NCBI GenBank assembly: GCA_002332615.1
Contig: DDAL01000030.1
Coordinates: 2,186 to 26,016 of the forward strand
Direction of reading: 5' to 3'
Length of the DNA stretch: 23,831 nt
Origin: Sphingobacteriaceae bacterium UBA2059
GTDB lineage: Bacteria > Bacteroidota > Bacteroidia > Sphingobacteriales > Sphingobacteriaceae
Position 1 is the stretch's first letter; the number at the start of each line of letters is the position of its first letter. Positions 8,659 through 17,187 of the stretch are shown here, piece by piece. The notes below the pieces were generated by a model that saw only the letters and a program-made list of their open reading frames with translations, made no database searches and had not been told where the DNA came from. The translations under genes were made by a program, and so were the position numbers.

Positions 8659-9858
8659 TTATTGCTTTAATTCTGCTCCCAGTACCTGTATACCCTTTGA
8701 ACCCAGCGCTGTAAGTATTCGTCGCGACGAAACTAAGGTTCCTGTGGCAAAATCATCATACTCAGGATCACTTTTTAACAAACTGCTTATTTTAACTGAT
8801 CCGGCAGACTGAATAAACTTGCCTTTATCTATATAAATGGCCGTGTGAGTTATATGCATATTACCTTTATTCTTGCCTGCAGCAAAAAATAACAGATCAC
8901 CTTTTTTAAGGTTTTTCAAGGCTTTGCCGATGTCGTTTCCTCCTGCAACGTCAACAAACTCTCCGTTCAGCGCTTGTTGTGAAGCATCACGTTCGAGCTG
9001 GATTCTGTTGAGAAAAAAGCATATTTTTGTAAAGCCGCTACAATCCAGGCCTTTAGCTGATGTTCCTCCCCAGAGATAAGGCGTTCCCAAGAACCTGTAA
9101 GCGGTGCGAATAATATCGTCAGCAGAGGGCAGCTGTGGTTTTATCCATGACGAATACCTTATAACCTCCTTAGAGGGAACAAAAGCACGTACACCGCTTG
9201 GATAAAGAACTTCACAAAACTTTCCTTTGAAAGCTATTAACCGCAATATATTTCCCGCAGTCAGATCAGACACGTAGTTTGATGACATGCTAGGCTCCTT
9301 GTAGGAATGGCCGAACTCTTTCTTATAAATTACTTTATCTGCTTGTTGCCAATGGGCTATACCTTTTGCGGTCGTCCGGTGGATGGCTGCGTTATCAATC
9401 CAGGAAATATAACCGTCAGGGGTTCGGCAAAGATAAAAACCGCTCTCCTTTTTGAGTAGCTGTATGGGCGTTCCTAAAAGTGATTGAGAGGCCAGCTCGG
9501 CCGAATGGGCTGGCGCCGACCTGTTATTACTTACGGACAGAGTTATTAATCCCTCTGACTCGAGTCCAAGATCGGGAGCCGGAAGCAAAACCGGATAGAG
9601 ATCTGCTCTTAAACCAGCAACTTTTAAACGGTTCTGAAGAACTAAAAGGCTCTCTTTGCTGCTAGTCTCTACATAAACCTTTGCAGCCTGCTGCCCAACG
9701 ATGCTGTAATTAAAAACCTCTGTTCTTTTGTCTGGGGCGTACTCGTTTTTTACACTCTTTAACAGGTCACTTAATATATGAAGGGTATCGGGCACCTGAT
9801 GAGCATGCGTACTAAATACCAATGTTATAAACGCGGCTAACAGAAATACTTTTCTCAT
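8659..9858 (-). CDS. Exported SH3b plus NlpC/P60 murein peptidase (YkfC-like)
   Basis: The frame is open further upstream (to 9957), but the chosen ATG at 9858 gives a 399-residue protein with a clean signal peptide (M-R-K-V then a hydrophobic core, cleavage near H18-A-H) and an ATGA overlap with the preceding stop. Two bacterial SH3-like regions (about 105-160 and 170-232) precede an NlpC/P60 domain (about 242-375). The catalytic Cys273 is in L-D-C-S-G-F and the His338 in H-T-A-I-Y. The third polar position, 12 residues later as in Bacillus YkfC, is Gln350 rather than His. YkfC-type enzymes cleave the D-gamma-Glu-diamino-acid bond of peptides with free N-terminal L-Ala, releasing L-Ala-D-Glu, exactly the substrate of the next enzyme. 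Specificity is inferred from context and architecture. Confidence 0.9.
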   Translation of the reverse strand: MRKVFLLAAFITLVFSTHAHQVPDTLHILSDLLKSVKNEYAPDKRTEVFNYSIVGQQAAKVYVETSSKESLLVLQNRLKVAGLRADLYPVLLPAPDLGLESEGLITLSVSNNRSAPAHSAELASQSLLGTPIQLLKKESGFYLCRTPDGYISWIDNAAIHRTTAKGIAHWQQADKVIYKKEFGHSYKEPSMSSNYVSDLTAGNILRLIAFKGKFCEVLYPSGVRAFVPSKEVIRYSSWIKPQLPSADDIIRTAYRFLGTPYLWGGTSAKGLDCSGFTKICFFLNRIQLERDASQQALNGEFVDVAGGNDIGKALKNLKKGDLLFFAAGKNKGNMHITHTAIYIDKGKFIQSAGSVKISSLLKSDPEYDDFATGTLVSSRRILTALGSKGIQVLGAELKQ

Positions 9859-11708
9859 TTTCCAGAGGCTTGAAGATAGGCAACATTTCCGTCCATTCCA
9901 CTGACTGCAATCTGTCCGTTCCCTAAGGGCAATACAGGATTCAATAAGCTGTTGCATAGCTTATACTGCCACAACAGGTTTCCGCTTTTTCGATCGACGG
10001 CACTCAGGAGCCCAGAGTGGCTGGGGACGTACACTACGCCATCCTTTTCCACAATAGCAGAAGGGCTTAGCTCATAAGGCAACTGGAGGTTTGAAGTCCA
10101 TGCTATCTTAAACGGCTCTTCACTGGCAGCAACACCGATAACTTTTCCATCCATTGTTTTCGCATAAATTAAGGAGCCATCTGCCGAAATACCTATAGAT
10201 TCTCTTACCCGGTGTTCTCTGGGCTGTACCCTCCAAACTACTGCCCCGTTTGCAGCATCAAGGCAAGTCATGTATCTGTCTGGTGAAACAATAAATATCT
10301 TCCCATTTGATGCAACCGGATAACACGCAGCCGGCGAAAACATGCGATTAGCAGAACCATTGCTCCACTTCCACTGCAGTTTTCCAGTAGTAACGTCAAG
10401 TGAGTAAAACTCATTACCCCACGATCCAAAATACAGTCTGTTGTCATAGATCAATGGCTTGGTTACAACAAAACCTTTCACTTCATTAAACTCCCAGACC
10501 AGCTTTCCGGTACTCAAATCAAAAGCTCTGAAGCTTCCGTCTGATCCTCCGATAAAGACGCGCTTGTTGTAGACTACCGGCGAGCCTAAGACGGCTTTTT
10601 TAGTTTTGAATTTCCAGATGAGCTGTCCGGACTTTGCTGAGACTGCATAAATAAACCCATCAGAAGAACCAACAACTACGTGACGTTCTGAAACCGCAGG
10701 CGTTGAATATATCTTTCCTGCGGTTTTGAATAACCAAACCTTCTTGCCGTCTTTCCTCCTCAAAGCATAGATATGCCCGCTGGTGTTCGTGCTTATTATT
10801 GCATCAGACGTAGCCTCCATGCCTGATCCCGAATCGCTAATATCCTGAAACTTCCACAGCGGGTTAACCTGCTTTTTATAGGTTTGGTTAACTACATACG
10901 AAGGACGGTAATAATCTTTTTTTTCGTTTTGAAAATTGTGGTTCTTCAAAGGGACCTGAACCCATATATCTAAGGTTTTATAAAAAGGTCGGCGCTCCGC
11001 AAAACTGGCTATGCCTTCTTTAATTGTCACTATGTTATACCCCCCTATACTATCTTTGGCACGCAGATTTGATCGTCCCATTACCGATGGTATGCCATCG
11101 TAATTAAACAAGCGATTATTATGGCCATGCCCGAGCAGGATCATCTGGACGTTACGACGCTTTAACCTATCAAGTGCTTCATACCAGTTATTTAAGGAAC
11201 TGTCCTGAAAGTAATGGTTTAAATAAATAATTGGCATATCCGGGTCTCTCATATGAGTTAGTACCGAATCTAACCACACAATATTTTCACGTGGTATCTG
11301 CCCGGGTCCCATACGCATATTTGGCCCCGAACTAGTGCCGATAAACTGGTAGCCTCCTTTGATAAAAGAGAAAGTTTCAGACCCGAATACTTTTCTAAAG
11401 CTATTACCACCGCTTTCTGACCAGTTGAAGTCATGATTACCTCCGATAACATACCAGGGCTTATTAAGACTATCCAGAATAGACTTAGCCTGTTTTAGCT
11501 CTTCATCAGAACCAAATTCGGTAATGTCTCCGGTGAGTACAACAAAGCTGATATCTTTAGTTGCGTTGATGTCTTTTACAGTGGCGGAAAGGTCGCTGGC
11601 ACTGGTCGTATTTCCGATATGTGTATCCGTAACGAAGGCAAACTTCACTTGTGCTTTTACAAGCGTAGAGCACAAACATATTAATAGCATCAGTCCTTTA
11701 GATCGCAT
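9855..11708 (-). CDS. Exported metallophosphoesterase fused to PQQ-like beta-propeller
   Basis: The frame extends to an ATG at 11753, but the start at 11708 is preferred. It begins M-R-S-K-G-L-M and a signal peptide ending V-K-A-Q (17-20), and a promoter-like element lies just upstream. The 617-residue product has a calcineurin-like phosphoesterase domain at about 22-245, with metal-ligand motifs D28-T-H30, G-D61, G-N91-H92-D93, N-H165 and G-H194-G-H196. A beta-propeller at about 300-617 is built of six or seven PQQ-like repeats with recurring [S/T]-G-[K/Q]-L-[V/I]-W patterns. The phosphatase would hydrolyse a phosphomono- or diester in the periplasm; the propeller more likely binds polymer or protein than PQQ. 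It is the first gene of the muropeptide operon and overlaps the NlpC/P60 gene by 4 bases. Its actual substrate is unknown. Confidence 0.85.
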   Translation of the reverse strand: MRSKGLMLLICLCSTLVKAQVKFAFVTDTHIGNTTSASDLSATVKDINATKDISFVVLTGDITEFGSDEELKQAKSILDSLNKPWYVIGGNHDFNWSESGGNSFRKVFGSETFSFIKGGYQFIGTSSGPNMRMGPGQIPRENIVWLDSVLTHMRDPDMPIIYLNHYFQDSSLNNWYEALDRLKRRNVQMILLGHGHNNRLFNYDGIPSVMGRSNLRAKDSIGGYNIVTIKEGIASFAERRPFYKTLDIWVQVPLKNHNFQNEKKDYYRPSYVVNQTYKKQVNPLWKFQDISDSGSGMEATSDAIISTNTSGHIYALRRKDGKKVWLFKTAGKIYSTPAVSERHVVVGSSDGFIYAVSAKSGQLIWKFKTKKAVLGSPVVYNKRVFIGGSDGSFRAFDLSTGKLVWEFNEVKGFVVTKPLIYDNRLYFGSWGNEFYSLDVTTGKLQWKWSNGSANRMFSPAACYPVASNGKIFIVSPDRYMTCLDAANGAVVWRVQPREHRVRESIGISADGSLIYAKTMDGKVIGVAASEEPFKIAWTSNLQLPYELSPSAIVEKDGVVYVPSHSGLLSAVDRKSGNLLWQYKLCNSLLNPVLPLGNGQIAVSGMDGNVAYLQASGK

Positions 11709-11755
11709 AAACTTAAGTTTTTGGCCGACTTCCGCAACAAAGTGCAGCAACAAGC

Positions 11756-11787
11756 TAAATATAGGGCAAAAAAAAACTTATTGCAAA
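11756..11787 (-). promoter_or_regulatory. Predicted sigma-A-type promoter of the muropeptide operon
   Basis: On the minus strand a TTTG (11784-11787) is followed after 20 bases by TATATTTA (11756-11763). This is one base off the Bacteroidota -7 consensus TAnnTTTG, and the spacing is acceptable. It lies 47 bases upstream of the chosen ATG at 11708 but directly against the longer in-frame ATG at 11753. It therefore supports the shorter start. It also follows the terminator of the upstream gene, as expected for an independent transcription unit. Confidence 0.5.
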
Positions 11788-11864
11788 CAAAAGGCGCAAG
11801 AACATGCAATACCTTAATGCGACTTTGCGGTTTTTAAGAAATAAATGGCAATTAAACGTACACA

Positions 11865-11904
11865 AAAAAGCCTGTTCACAGTATATCTGGTAAACAGGCT
11901 TTTT
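11865..11904. terminator. Strong hairpin terminator after the Ser-type sulfatase gene
   Basis: A perfect 12-bp inverted repeat has AAAAAGCCTGTT at 11865-11876 and its complement at 11893-11904, with a 16-base loop. The A-run/T-run at the arm ends makes it a possible bidirectional intrinsic terminator. It lies 14 bases downstream of the sulfatase stop (11919-11921) on the minus strand and separates the glycan locus from the muropeptide operon. Confidence 0.85.
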
Positions 11905-11918
11905 ACGGTAGCGAGGGC

Positions 11919-13448
11919 CTATCTATTCTTGACAGACTCAAGCAAAGACGAAAGTTCCTTTACCTTTGCAGGATTCTTTTCTGCCAGATTGGTCGTTTCT
12001 GAAGGATCGGTTTTTAGATTATACAGTTGCGGATGAGGGGAATTGCCGGTCTCAATTTGTGTTAATCTGTTCAAGGATGGGCCTTTGGAAGGCAAAATAT
12101 ACTTCCAATCGCCCTTTACTATACTTAAGGGTCCGCCTTGTTGCACAAGCACCGTTCTTCCCGAGTTGCTTTTACCTAGTAATGCGTTTAGGACATTCTC
12201 ACTATCCGAAGCTTGCCCCTTCGCAATCGGTTCATTTAGAAAAGACGAAAAGGAGGCAAGCAGATCCATTTGACAAATCAAAGCGGCTGAAACTCCGGGC
12301 TTCACAGCTTTTGCCCAGTGGAGTATAAATGGAACGCGGGTCCCGCCTTCGAAGGCGCTGTACTTGCCTCCTCTATAGATACCGGCCGGATTATGCCCGT
12401 TTAATTTTTCAACTGCTTCATCTTCATAGCCATCATTTAATACCGGACCATTATCACTAGAAAAAATAATAATTGTATTTTCGGCAAGTTTATATTCATC
12501 CAGCTGCTTCATAATTTCTCCCACTGTCCAGTCAAGCTGAAGAATAACATCGCCTCTATAACCCAGCTGACTTTTACCTTTAAAAATGGTAGAAGGCATA
12601 CGTGGCACATGAGGCTCCGTAAGTGCATAATATAAAAAGAACGGCTTACTTTTGTGATCATTTATAAACTGCTTCGCTTTGTAAAGAAAGGTAAGCGGAA
12701 CCTCTTCGTCTACCCATCTCGCCCTGTTCCCTCCGGACATATAGCCTATACGTCCTATACCATTGATAATCGTTTGATTATGACCATGATTAGGAGAGGC
12801 CTTCATTTTTAATAATTCTGGATGTTCCTCCCCTGTAGGATCGTTACCTACCTTTTTCGTATAATCAACGAGCATAGGATCTTTCTCATCTAAAGCCAGT
12901 ACACGGCCATTTTCCATAAACACGGTAGGCACACGATCAGCAGTAGCAGGAAAAATAAAAGAGTAATTGAAACCTACTTCATTTGGGCCGGGTTTTATAT
13001 CCGTGTTCCAGTTCTTTTCGAGCTCTTCACCCAGACCCAGATGCCACTTGCCTACTATCCCGGTTTCGTAGCCGGCCTTTTTAAAAAGTCCCGGAAGGGT
13101 GATGCGGTCCGTAGGTACTATGAGCGCAGCATCGCCTGGTAAAACGGCAGCGCCTTTACGCCAGGGATACACCCCGGTCATCATTGCATAGCGTGATGGT
13201 GTACTTGTTGCTGAACTGCTGTGAGCATTTGTAAACCTGATGCCCTGACTTGCAAGCTTATCAATATTAGGCGTATGTATTTTAGTCGCACCGTAGGAGC
13301 TCAGGTCACCGTAGCCAAGATCATCAACGTATATTATAATTACGTTGGGCGCCTTCAAAAGTTCTTCAGACTGTTTTTTCTTCTGACCTTGTGCAAAAAC
13401 GACGGTTGAAAGAAAGAAGATTGAGGGAGTTAAAAGCTTTTTAATCAT
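11919..13448 (-). CDS. Exported S1-family sulfatase, serine-type active site
   Basis: A 509-residue alkaline-phosphatase-superfamily sulfatase with a signal peptide (1-19, ending V-F-A before Q20). The metal site starts with D42-D43. The maturation motif is S82-T-P-S-R86 followed by Y-A-M-M-T-G, so the residue converted to formylglycine is Ser (codon AGT), as in many Bacteroides sulfatases matured by the radical-SAM enzyme anSME. G-K-W-H-L-G-L-G (about 133-140) and S-S-D-N-G-P further on are conserved sulfatase motifs. It resembles S1 subfamilies acting on 6-sulfated galactose/GalNAc, but this is from memory and tentative. It lies 8 bases after the GH2 gene and is the last gene of the glycan cluster. 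No maturase is encoded in the window. Confidence 0.92.
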   Translation of the reverse strand: MIKKLLTPSIFFLSTVVFAQGQKKKQSEELLKAPNVIIIYVDDLGYGDLSSYGATKIHTPNIDKLASQGIRFTNAHSSSATSTPSRYAMMTGVYPWRKGAAVLPGDAALIVPTDRITLPGLFKKAGYETGIVGKWHLGLGEELEKNWNTDIKPGPNEVGFNYSFIFPATADRVPTVFMENGRVLALDEKDPMLVDYTKKVGNDPTGEEHPELLKMKASPNHGHNQTIINGIGRIGYMSGGNRARWVDEEVPLTFLYKAKQFINDHKSKPFFLYYALTEPHVPRMPSTIFKGKSQLGYRGDVILQLDWTVGEIMKQLDEYKLAENTIIIFSSDNGPVLNDGYEDEAVEKLNGHNPAGIYRGGKYSAFEGGTRVPFILHWAKAVKPGVSAALICQMDLLASFSSFLNEPIAKGQASDSENVLNALLGKSNSGRTVLVQQGGPLSIVKGDWKYILPSKGPSLNRLTQIETGNSPHPQLYNLKTDPSETTNLAEKNPAKVKELSSLLESVKNR

Positions 13449-13456
13449 TTCTTCTA

Positions 13457-15484
13457 TTATTCGTAAAATGGTTTTTGTGTAGCAATGTACCCTGTTGGCC
13501 TAACTACAGTTATTATTCCTTTTCCATTAAATAAATCATCAATTTCCAGAATAAACTTTTCGCCCGGCTTAATTACGGGCAGTTCATAGGATTTATACTT
13601 CTTATAGTTATCATTCTTATCAGAAAGATAGAGTCTGTAGCCTTTAATGCTATGCTGAGGTAAACCAAAACTACCGAACATAAGCACTGCAAGCTTTCCC
13701 TTCTTCTTCTCAAGGCGCTGGACTTCAATAGGCGACGATAGTTCGCGAAGAGTTTTGGACGAAGGTTTGGGCTTTCCATACATATCGTAGACTCCATGAA
13801 CTCTTCTGCGAAATTTATTATTATCTGTGGTTCCCGGGTAGTGAGTACGATAATCGGTCAGATCAAAATAAATCGCTCCCTCGATATAGGGTTTCGTTTC
13901 ATACACGGCCATATGATAAATCAGGTCTTCCAACCTTCTTTCATCGCCCCCTTTGAAATTTGGTCCGCAAAGCCCGAATTCGGAAATAAAAAGAGGTTTA
14001 TCAGGATATGAATGATGTATACTGTCGAGATAATTTGACAGTTCAGCCTGCGGAATAGCCCACCAGCTAGCTGAGTATTCGTTCATCATAAGATAATCAC
14101 CAAGACTTCCGGCATCGGGAACAAAAGACGGACCGGTGTTGAACCCTTCTTTTAACGTATTGCTGACGTATGCAACCATCCTGCTGTCGTCAAGCTTCCT
14201 TGCTTTATCTATAAGACTCTGAATCATCGCTTTCATTTTTTCATCCCTTCCTCTTAATTCATTACCCACGCCCCAGGAAAATATAGAGGGATGATTGTAG
14301 TGATTTCTTATCATTCTAGTAAGCTGACTATGTGCAATAGCTTCTATTGTATCATTTGCAGGAGTTTCGGGCCCCCAAAGTGGAACTTCTTCCTGCAGTA
14401 AAATTCCATTACGATTGCAAAAGTCGTAAAACAGGTCATCTTGCTGAAAATGCAAACGGCTAAAGACAGCGTTAACATCTTTCATCAGCTTGCCGTGGCG
14501 AATAATTTCCGCATCTGTTTCAGCAAAGCCGAAGTCGGGGTTTGACCCTGCCGTCCACTCAATCCCCATAAGCCTTATCCTTTCTCCATTCAGGTAGGTT
14601 TTACCGTCTTTAAAGCTCATATCACGGAATCCTATGTCTGCGCTTATCTTATCGGAAGCTCTTTTTCCGTCAAGAATGGTAACGTCTACCCGGTATAAGT
14701 TAGGATGATCAAAGTGCCATGGGTTTACCTTTGAAAGGTCACACTTAAACCTGGCTTCGGTCCCGGCCCAGGATACCTGACTTATAACCGAGTTATACAC
14801 CACTTCTTTAGTTAGCTGATTTTCTTCTCTCACTGTAAGACTCAAGCGTGTACCCCTGGGGAGAGGATTGTCGAATCCCACCCTCACATCCAGTTTACCC
14901 GAGAAATCGTTTAAATTAAGCACAGGCTTAACGTTAAGATAAGCCGCTGAAGGCTTTCCGCTTACTATCAGCCTGGCTTTTCTGATAAGTCCGCCATCAT
15001 TCGGCCAGTCAAAAGAATTTCCAAAAGGAACTTTATTGCGACCGTAATCATTGTTAACGGCAACCGTTAGTATGTTCTTTCCTTTAAAGTTCAGTTTATC
15101 ATCAAGCTTTACATACACTTTATTGAAACCATCGCCAATATTTTCGTGGATCTTCGTCCCATTTAAATAAATAAGAGCTGTATGATTGATCGCGCCAAAT
15201 TCAAGAATTATATTTTTAGCTTTCCAAGCCGAAGACACATGTATTTCTTTTTGATACCAACCCCAGCCATAATGGTTTTGATTGTTATTTTCAATGTTCC
15301 ACGTATGTGGCAAAACAACTTTCCTTGCGCCGGTTAACTTTGATGTAAACCATTTTTGATTCAAGCCATCGGCATTTTTATCAATTAAAAAGTGCCAGCC
15401 ATCGTTTACAGCAATGGTGTCCCGCTGAGCGAAGACCGAAAGGCTTATGCAGATACTTACACAAACCGCAAATAAATACTTCAT
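13457..15484 (-). CDS. Exported GH2-family beta-glycosidase
   Basis: A 675-residue protein with a signal peptide (1-19, ending V-F-A before Q20). The sugar-binding (jelly-roll) domain covers about 25-175, the immunoglobulin-like domain about 178-288, and the TIM barrel about 290-600, with a short C-terminal tail. The GH2 acid/base is E409 in V-G-N-E-L and the nucleophile is E502 in I-S-E-F-G. Family members are mostly beta-galactosidases, beta-glucuronidases or beta-mannosidases that release terminal sugars. I do not see the NxK glucuronidase signature in its usual place before the G-[IV]-[FY] motif, and beta-galactosidase fits the neighbouring GH20 and sulfatases. The specificity remains inferred. 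It sits 44 bases after the GH20 gene and 8 before the second sulfatase. Confidence 0.9.
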   Translation of the reverse strand: MKYLFAVCVSICISLSVFAQRDTIAVNDGWHFLIDKNADGLNQKWFTSKLTGARKVVLPHTWNIENNNQNHYGWGWYQKEIHVSSAWKAKNIILEFGAINHTALIYLNGTKIHENIGDGFNKVYVKLDDKLNFKGKNILTVAVNNDYGRNKVPFGNSFDWPNDGGLIRKARLIVSGKPSAAYLNVKPVLNLNDFSGKLDVRVGFDNPLPRGTRLSLTVREENQLTKEVVYNSVISQVSWAGTEARFKCDLSKVNPWHFDHPNLYRVDVTILDGKRASDKISADIGFRDMSFKDGKTYLNGERIRLMGIEWTAGSNPDFGFAETDAEIIRHGKLMKDVNAVFSRLHFQQDDLFYDFCNRNGILLQEEVPLWGPETPANDTIEAIAHSQLTRMIRNHYNHPSIFSWGVGNELRGRDEKMKAMIQSLIDKARKLDDSRMVAYVSNTLKEGFNTGPSFVPDAGSLGDYLMMNEYSASWWAIPQAELSNYLDSIHHSYPDKPLFISEFGLCGPNFKGGDERRLEDLIYHMAVYETKPYIEGAIYFDLTDYRTHYPGTTDNNKFRRRVHGVYDMYGKPKPSSKTLRELSSPIEVQRLEKKKGKLAVLMFGSFGLPQHSIKGYRLYLSDKNDNYKKYKSYELPVIKPGEKFILEIDDLFNGKGIITVVRPTGYIATQKPFYE

Positions 15485-15528
15485 AATTTAACTAAATATA
15501 GAATACGAAACTATTGTAAAACACGTTG

Positions 15529-17184
15529 TTATTTTTTAAAAGAACCCTGATGAAAGCGTATGCCTTTTTGTTGCCAGGCCCGGTAATGCCATTGGTTTAA
15601 CTTATGCGTAAACCTTCCAAAATCTTTGTTTTTTAAAGGTGTCCACAGGGCCTCCGAAATAGCCGGCAAACGTGGCAGCAGCATATATTCCAAATGTTCT
15701 AAAGACGGTATAAATTCTGTCCAGATAGCGAATTGGCAACCTTTAATGAAGGCAATATCATCAGCCTTCAGTTCGTCCGGAAAAGGATTGTAATTATACA
15801 CTCTTTCGAGAGTGTTTATTGAATGCTTAGCTGCATGAGGTTCTCCGTCCGGACCCGCCTGATAGCGGTTAAAATACAAGGGATTACTCGGAGACATAAT
15901 AACCTCATGCTTCATTTTAGCAGCCCGTACTCCGCCCTTCTCCCCTCGCCAGCTCATAACCGTGGCTGACGGAGCAAGCCCTCCCTCCAGTATCTCATCC
16001 CAGCCAAGAAGTTTTTTGTTGTTTGCAATCAGAAACTTTTCCATTCGTTTAATAAAATAGCTTTGCAGCTCATCTACGTTTTTTAGCTTTTCTTTCTTAA
16101 TGCGCATTTGGCATAACTTACACTTCGACCAATGAACCTTCTCTACTTCATCCCCTCCTATGTGGATATATTCGGAGGGAAATATGGCCATCACCTCTCC
16201 TAAGATGTCCTGCAGGAACAGGAATGAACTATCGTTGCCTGCGCAATATTCAAAATTGACGTGAGTGTTTCCGGTAACTCCGTTTACAACCGTGGAATTA
16301 GGAGTTGGCTGCACTTTCCGGTTGCATGAAAACTGCGGATAGGCTGCTAAAGCAGCCCCTGAGTGGCCAGGCATTTCAATTTCAGGAATCACTGTAATAT
16401 TTCTTTCCATAGCATAGCGCACCACTTCTTTCGCCTCTTCCTGAGTATAATATCCGCCATACAGATAAGTATCATTGAGGTTGATACTTGGATCTTTTGC
16501 ATAAAAAACGCTTCCATAGACCTCTTGTCTCCATGCCCCTACCGAGGTAAGCTTTGGATACTTCTTTATTTCGAGGCGCCAACCTTCATTATCGCAAAGG
16601 TGCCAGTGAAATACATTCATCTTATATAAAGCCAGAAGATCAATAACTTCCTTTATTGCTTCGACAGGATAAAAATGGCGGCTGACGTCAAGCATCATTC
16701 CGCGCCAGCCTATGCGTGGGTAGTCTATAACTTCCATACAAGGCACGCTCAAGGGCGCATTAGTCCTTACGGCAGGCAGTGTTTGAAACAGAGATTGCAA
16801 TCCGTAGAACAGACCTTTATGTGAGTTAGCGCTTATTAGAAGACGTTCAGGCTCTACCCGAAGCTTATAGCCTTCCTCTCCTAAATTTGCCTCATTCGCA
16901 AGTAGTTTGAATTCAATCTTCTTCCCACTTGCGGGGCTTGTCATGAGTGTATATCCGGAAATCTTTTTTATGTGAGAATTGAGGTACTTACTTAAAGCAG
17001 TTATTCTTTCGTCTTCGTCAGGAAAGGAAAGCGCGGTTTGAGGATCGATCAAAAAGTTCCCCTCTTTCAAGCTAAGGCTTACCGGCTCGGGTGTAATGGC
17101 ACTTTGAGCCACTACGTTTGAAGACATCCCCATCAAACTAACTCCTGCAATGGCCAGGATTAAAATACTATTCTTTACATTCAT
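15529..17184 (-). CDS. Exported GH20 beta-N-acetylhexosaminidase
   Basis: A 551-residue enzyme with a signal peptide (about 1-26, ending V-V-A-Q). The small GH20b domain (about 30-150) precedes the GH20 barrel (about 155-500). H-W-H-L-C-D at 193-198, P-E-I-E-M-P-G-H at 267-274 and the catalytic pair D345-E346 in H-I-G-G-D-E are clear. GH20 enzymes release non-reducing-end beta-linked GlcNAc or GalNAc by substrate-assisted catalysis, with the Asp positioning the acetamide and the Glu as acid. It lies 3 bases after the Cys-type sulfatase and 44 before the GH2 gene. The two sulfatases would unmask its HexNAc substrates or the neighbouring hexose. Confidence 0.95.
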   Translation of the reverse strand: MNVKNSILILAIAGVSLMGMSSNVVAQSAITPEPVSLSLKEGNFLIDPQTALSFPDEDERITALSKYLNSHIKKISGYTLMTSPASGKKIEFKLLANEANLGEEGYKLRVEPERLLISANSHKGLFYGLQSLFQTLPAVRTNAPLSVPCMEVIDYPRIGWRGMMLDVSRHFYPVEAIKEVIDLLALYKMNVFHWHLCDNEGWRLEIKKYPKLTSVGAWRQEVYGSVFYAKDPSINLNDTYLYGGYYTQEEAKEVVRYAMERNITVIPEIEMPGHSGAALAAYPQFSCNRKVQPTPNSTVVNGVTGNTHVNFEYCAGNDSSFLFLQDILGEVMAIFPSEYIHIGGDEVEKVHWSKCKLCQMRIKKEKLKNVDELQSYFIKRMEKFLIANNKKLLGWDEILEGGLAPSATVMSWRGEKGGVRAAKMKHEVIMSPSNPLYFNRYQAGPDGEPHAAKHSINTLERVYNYNPFPDELKADDIAFIKGCQFAIWTEFIPSLEHLEYMLLPRLPAISEALWTPLKNKDFGRFTHKLNQWHYRAWQQKGIRFHQGSFKK

Positions 17185-17187
17185 CTA

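Noticed and set aside
9859..9957. 33 additional N-terminal residues of the NlpC/P60 protein
   Set aside because: This part overlaps the 3' end of the upstream gene, is Cys/Arg/Trp-rich and would place the signal peptide internally. The ATGA start at 9858 is far better.
13457..15484. N-N-K in the GH2 C-terminal region as the glucuronidase NxK motif
   Set aside because: It sits six residues before the G-V-Y motif, whereas in E. coli GUS the Lys is immediately before the glycine. The equivalent position here holds R-V-H.
15493..15500. A TATATTTA element upstream of the GH2 gene as a promoter
   Set aside because: It lies only 9 bases before the ATG, which would leave essentially no leader, and no TTTG partner lies at proper spacing.
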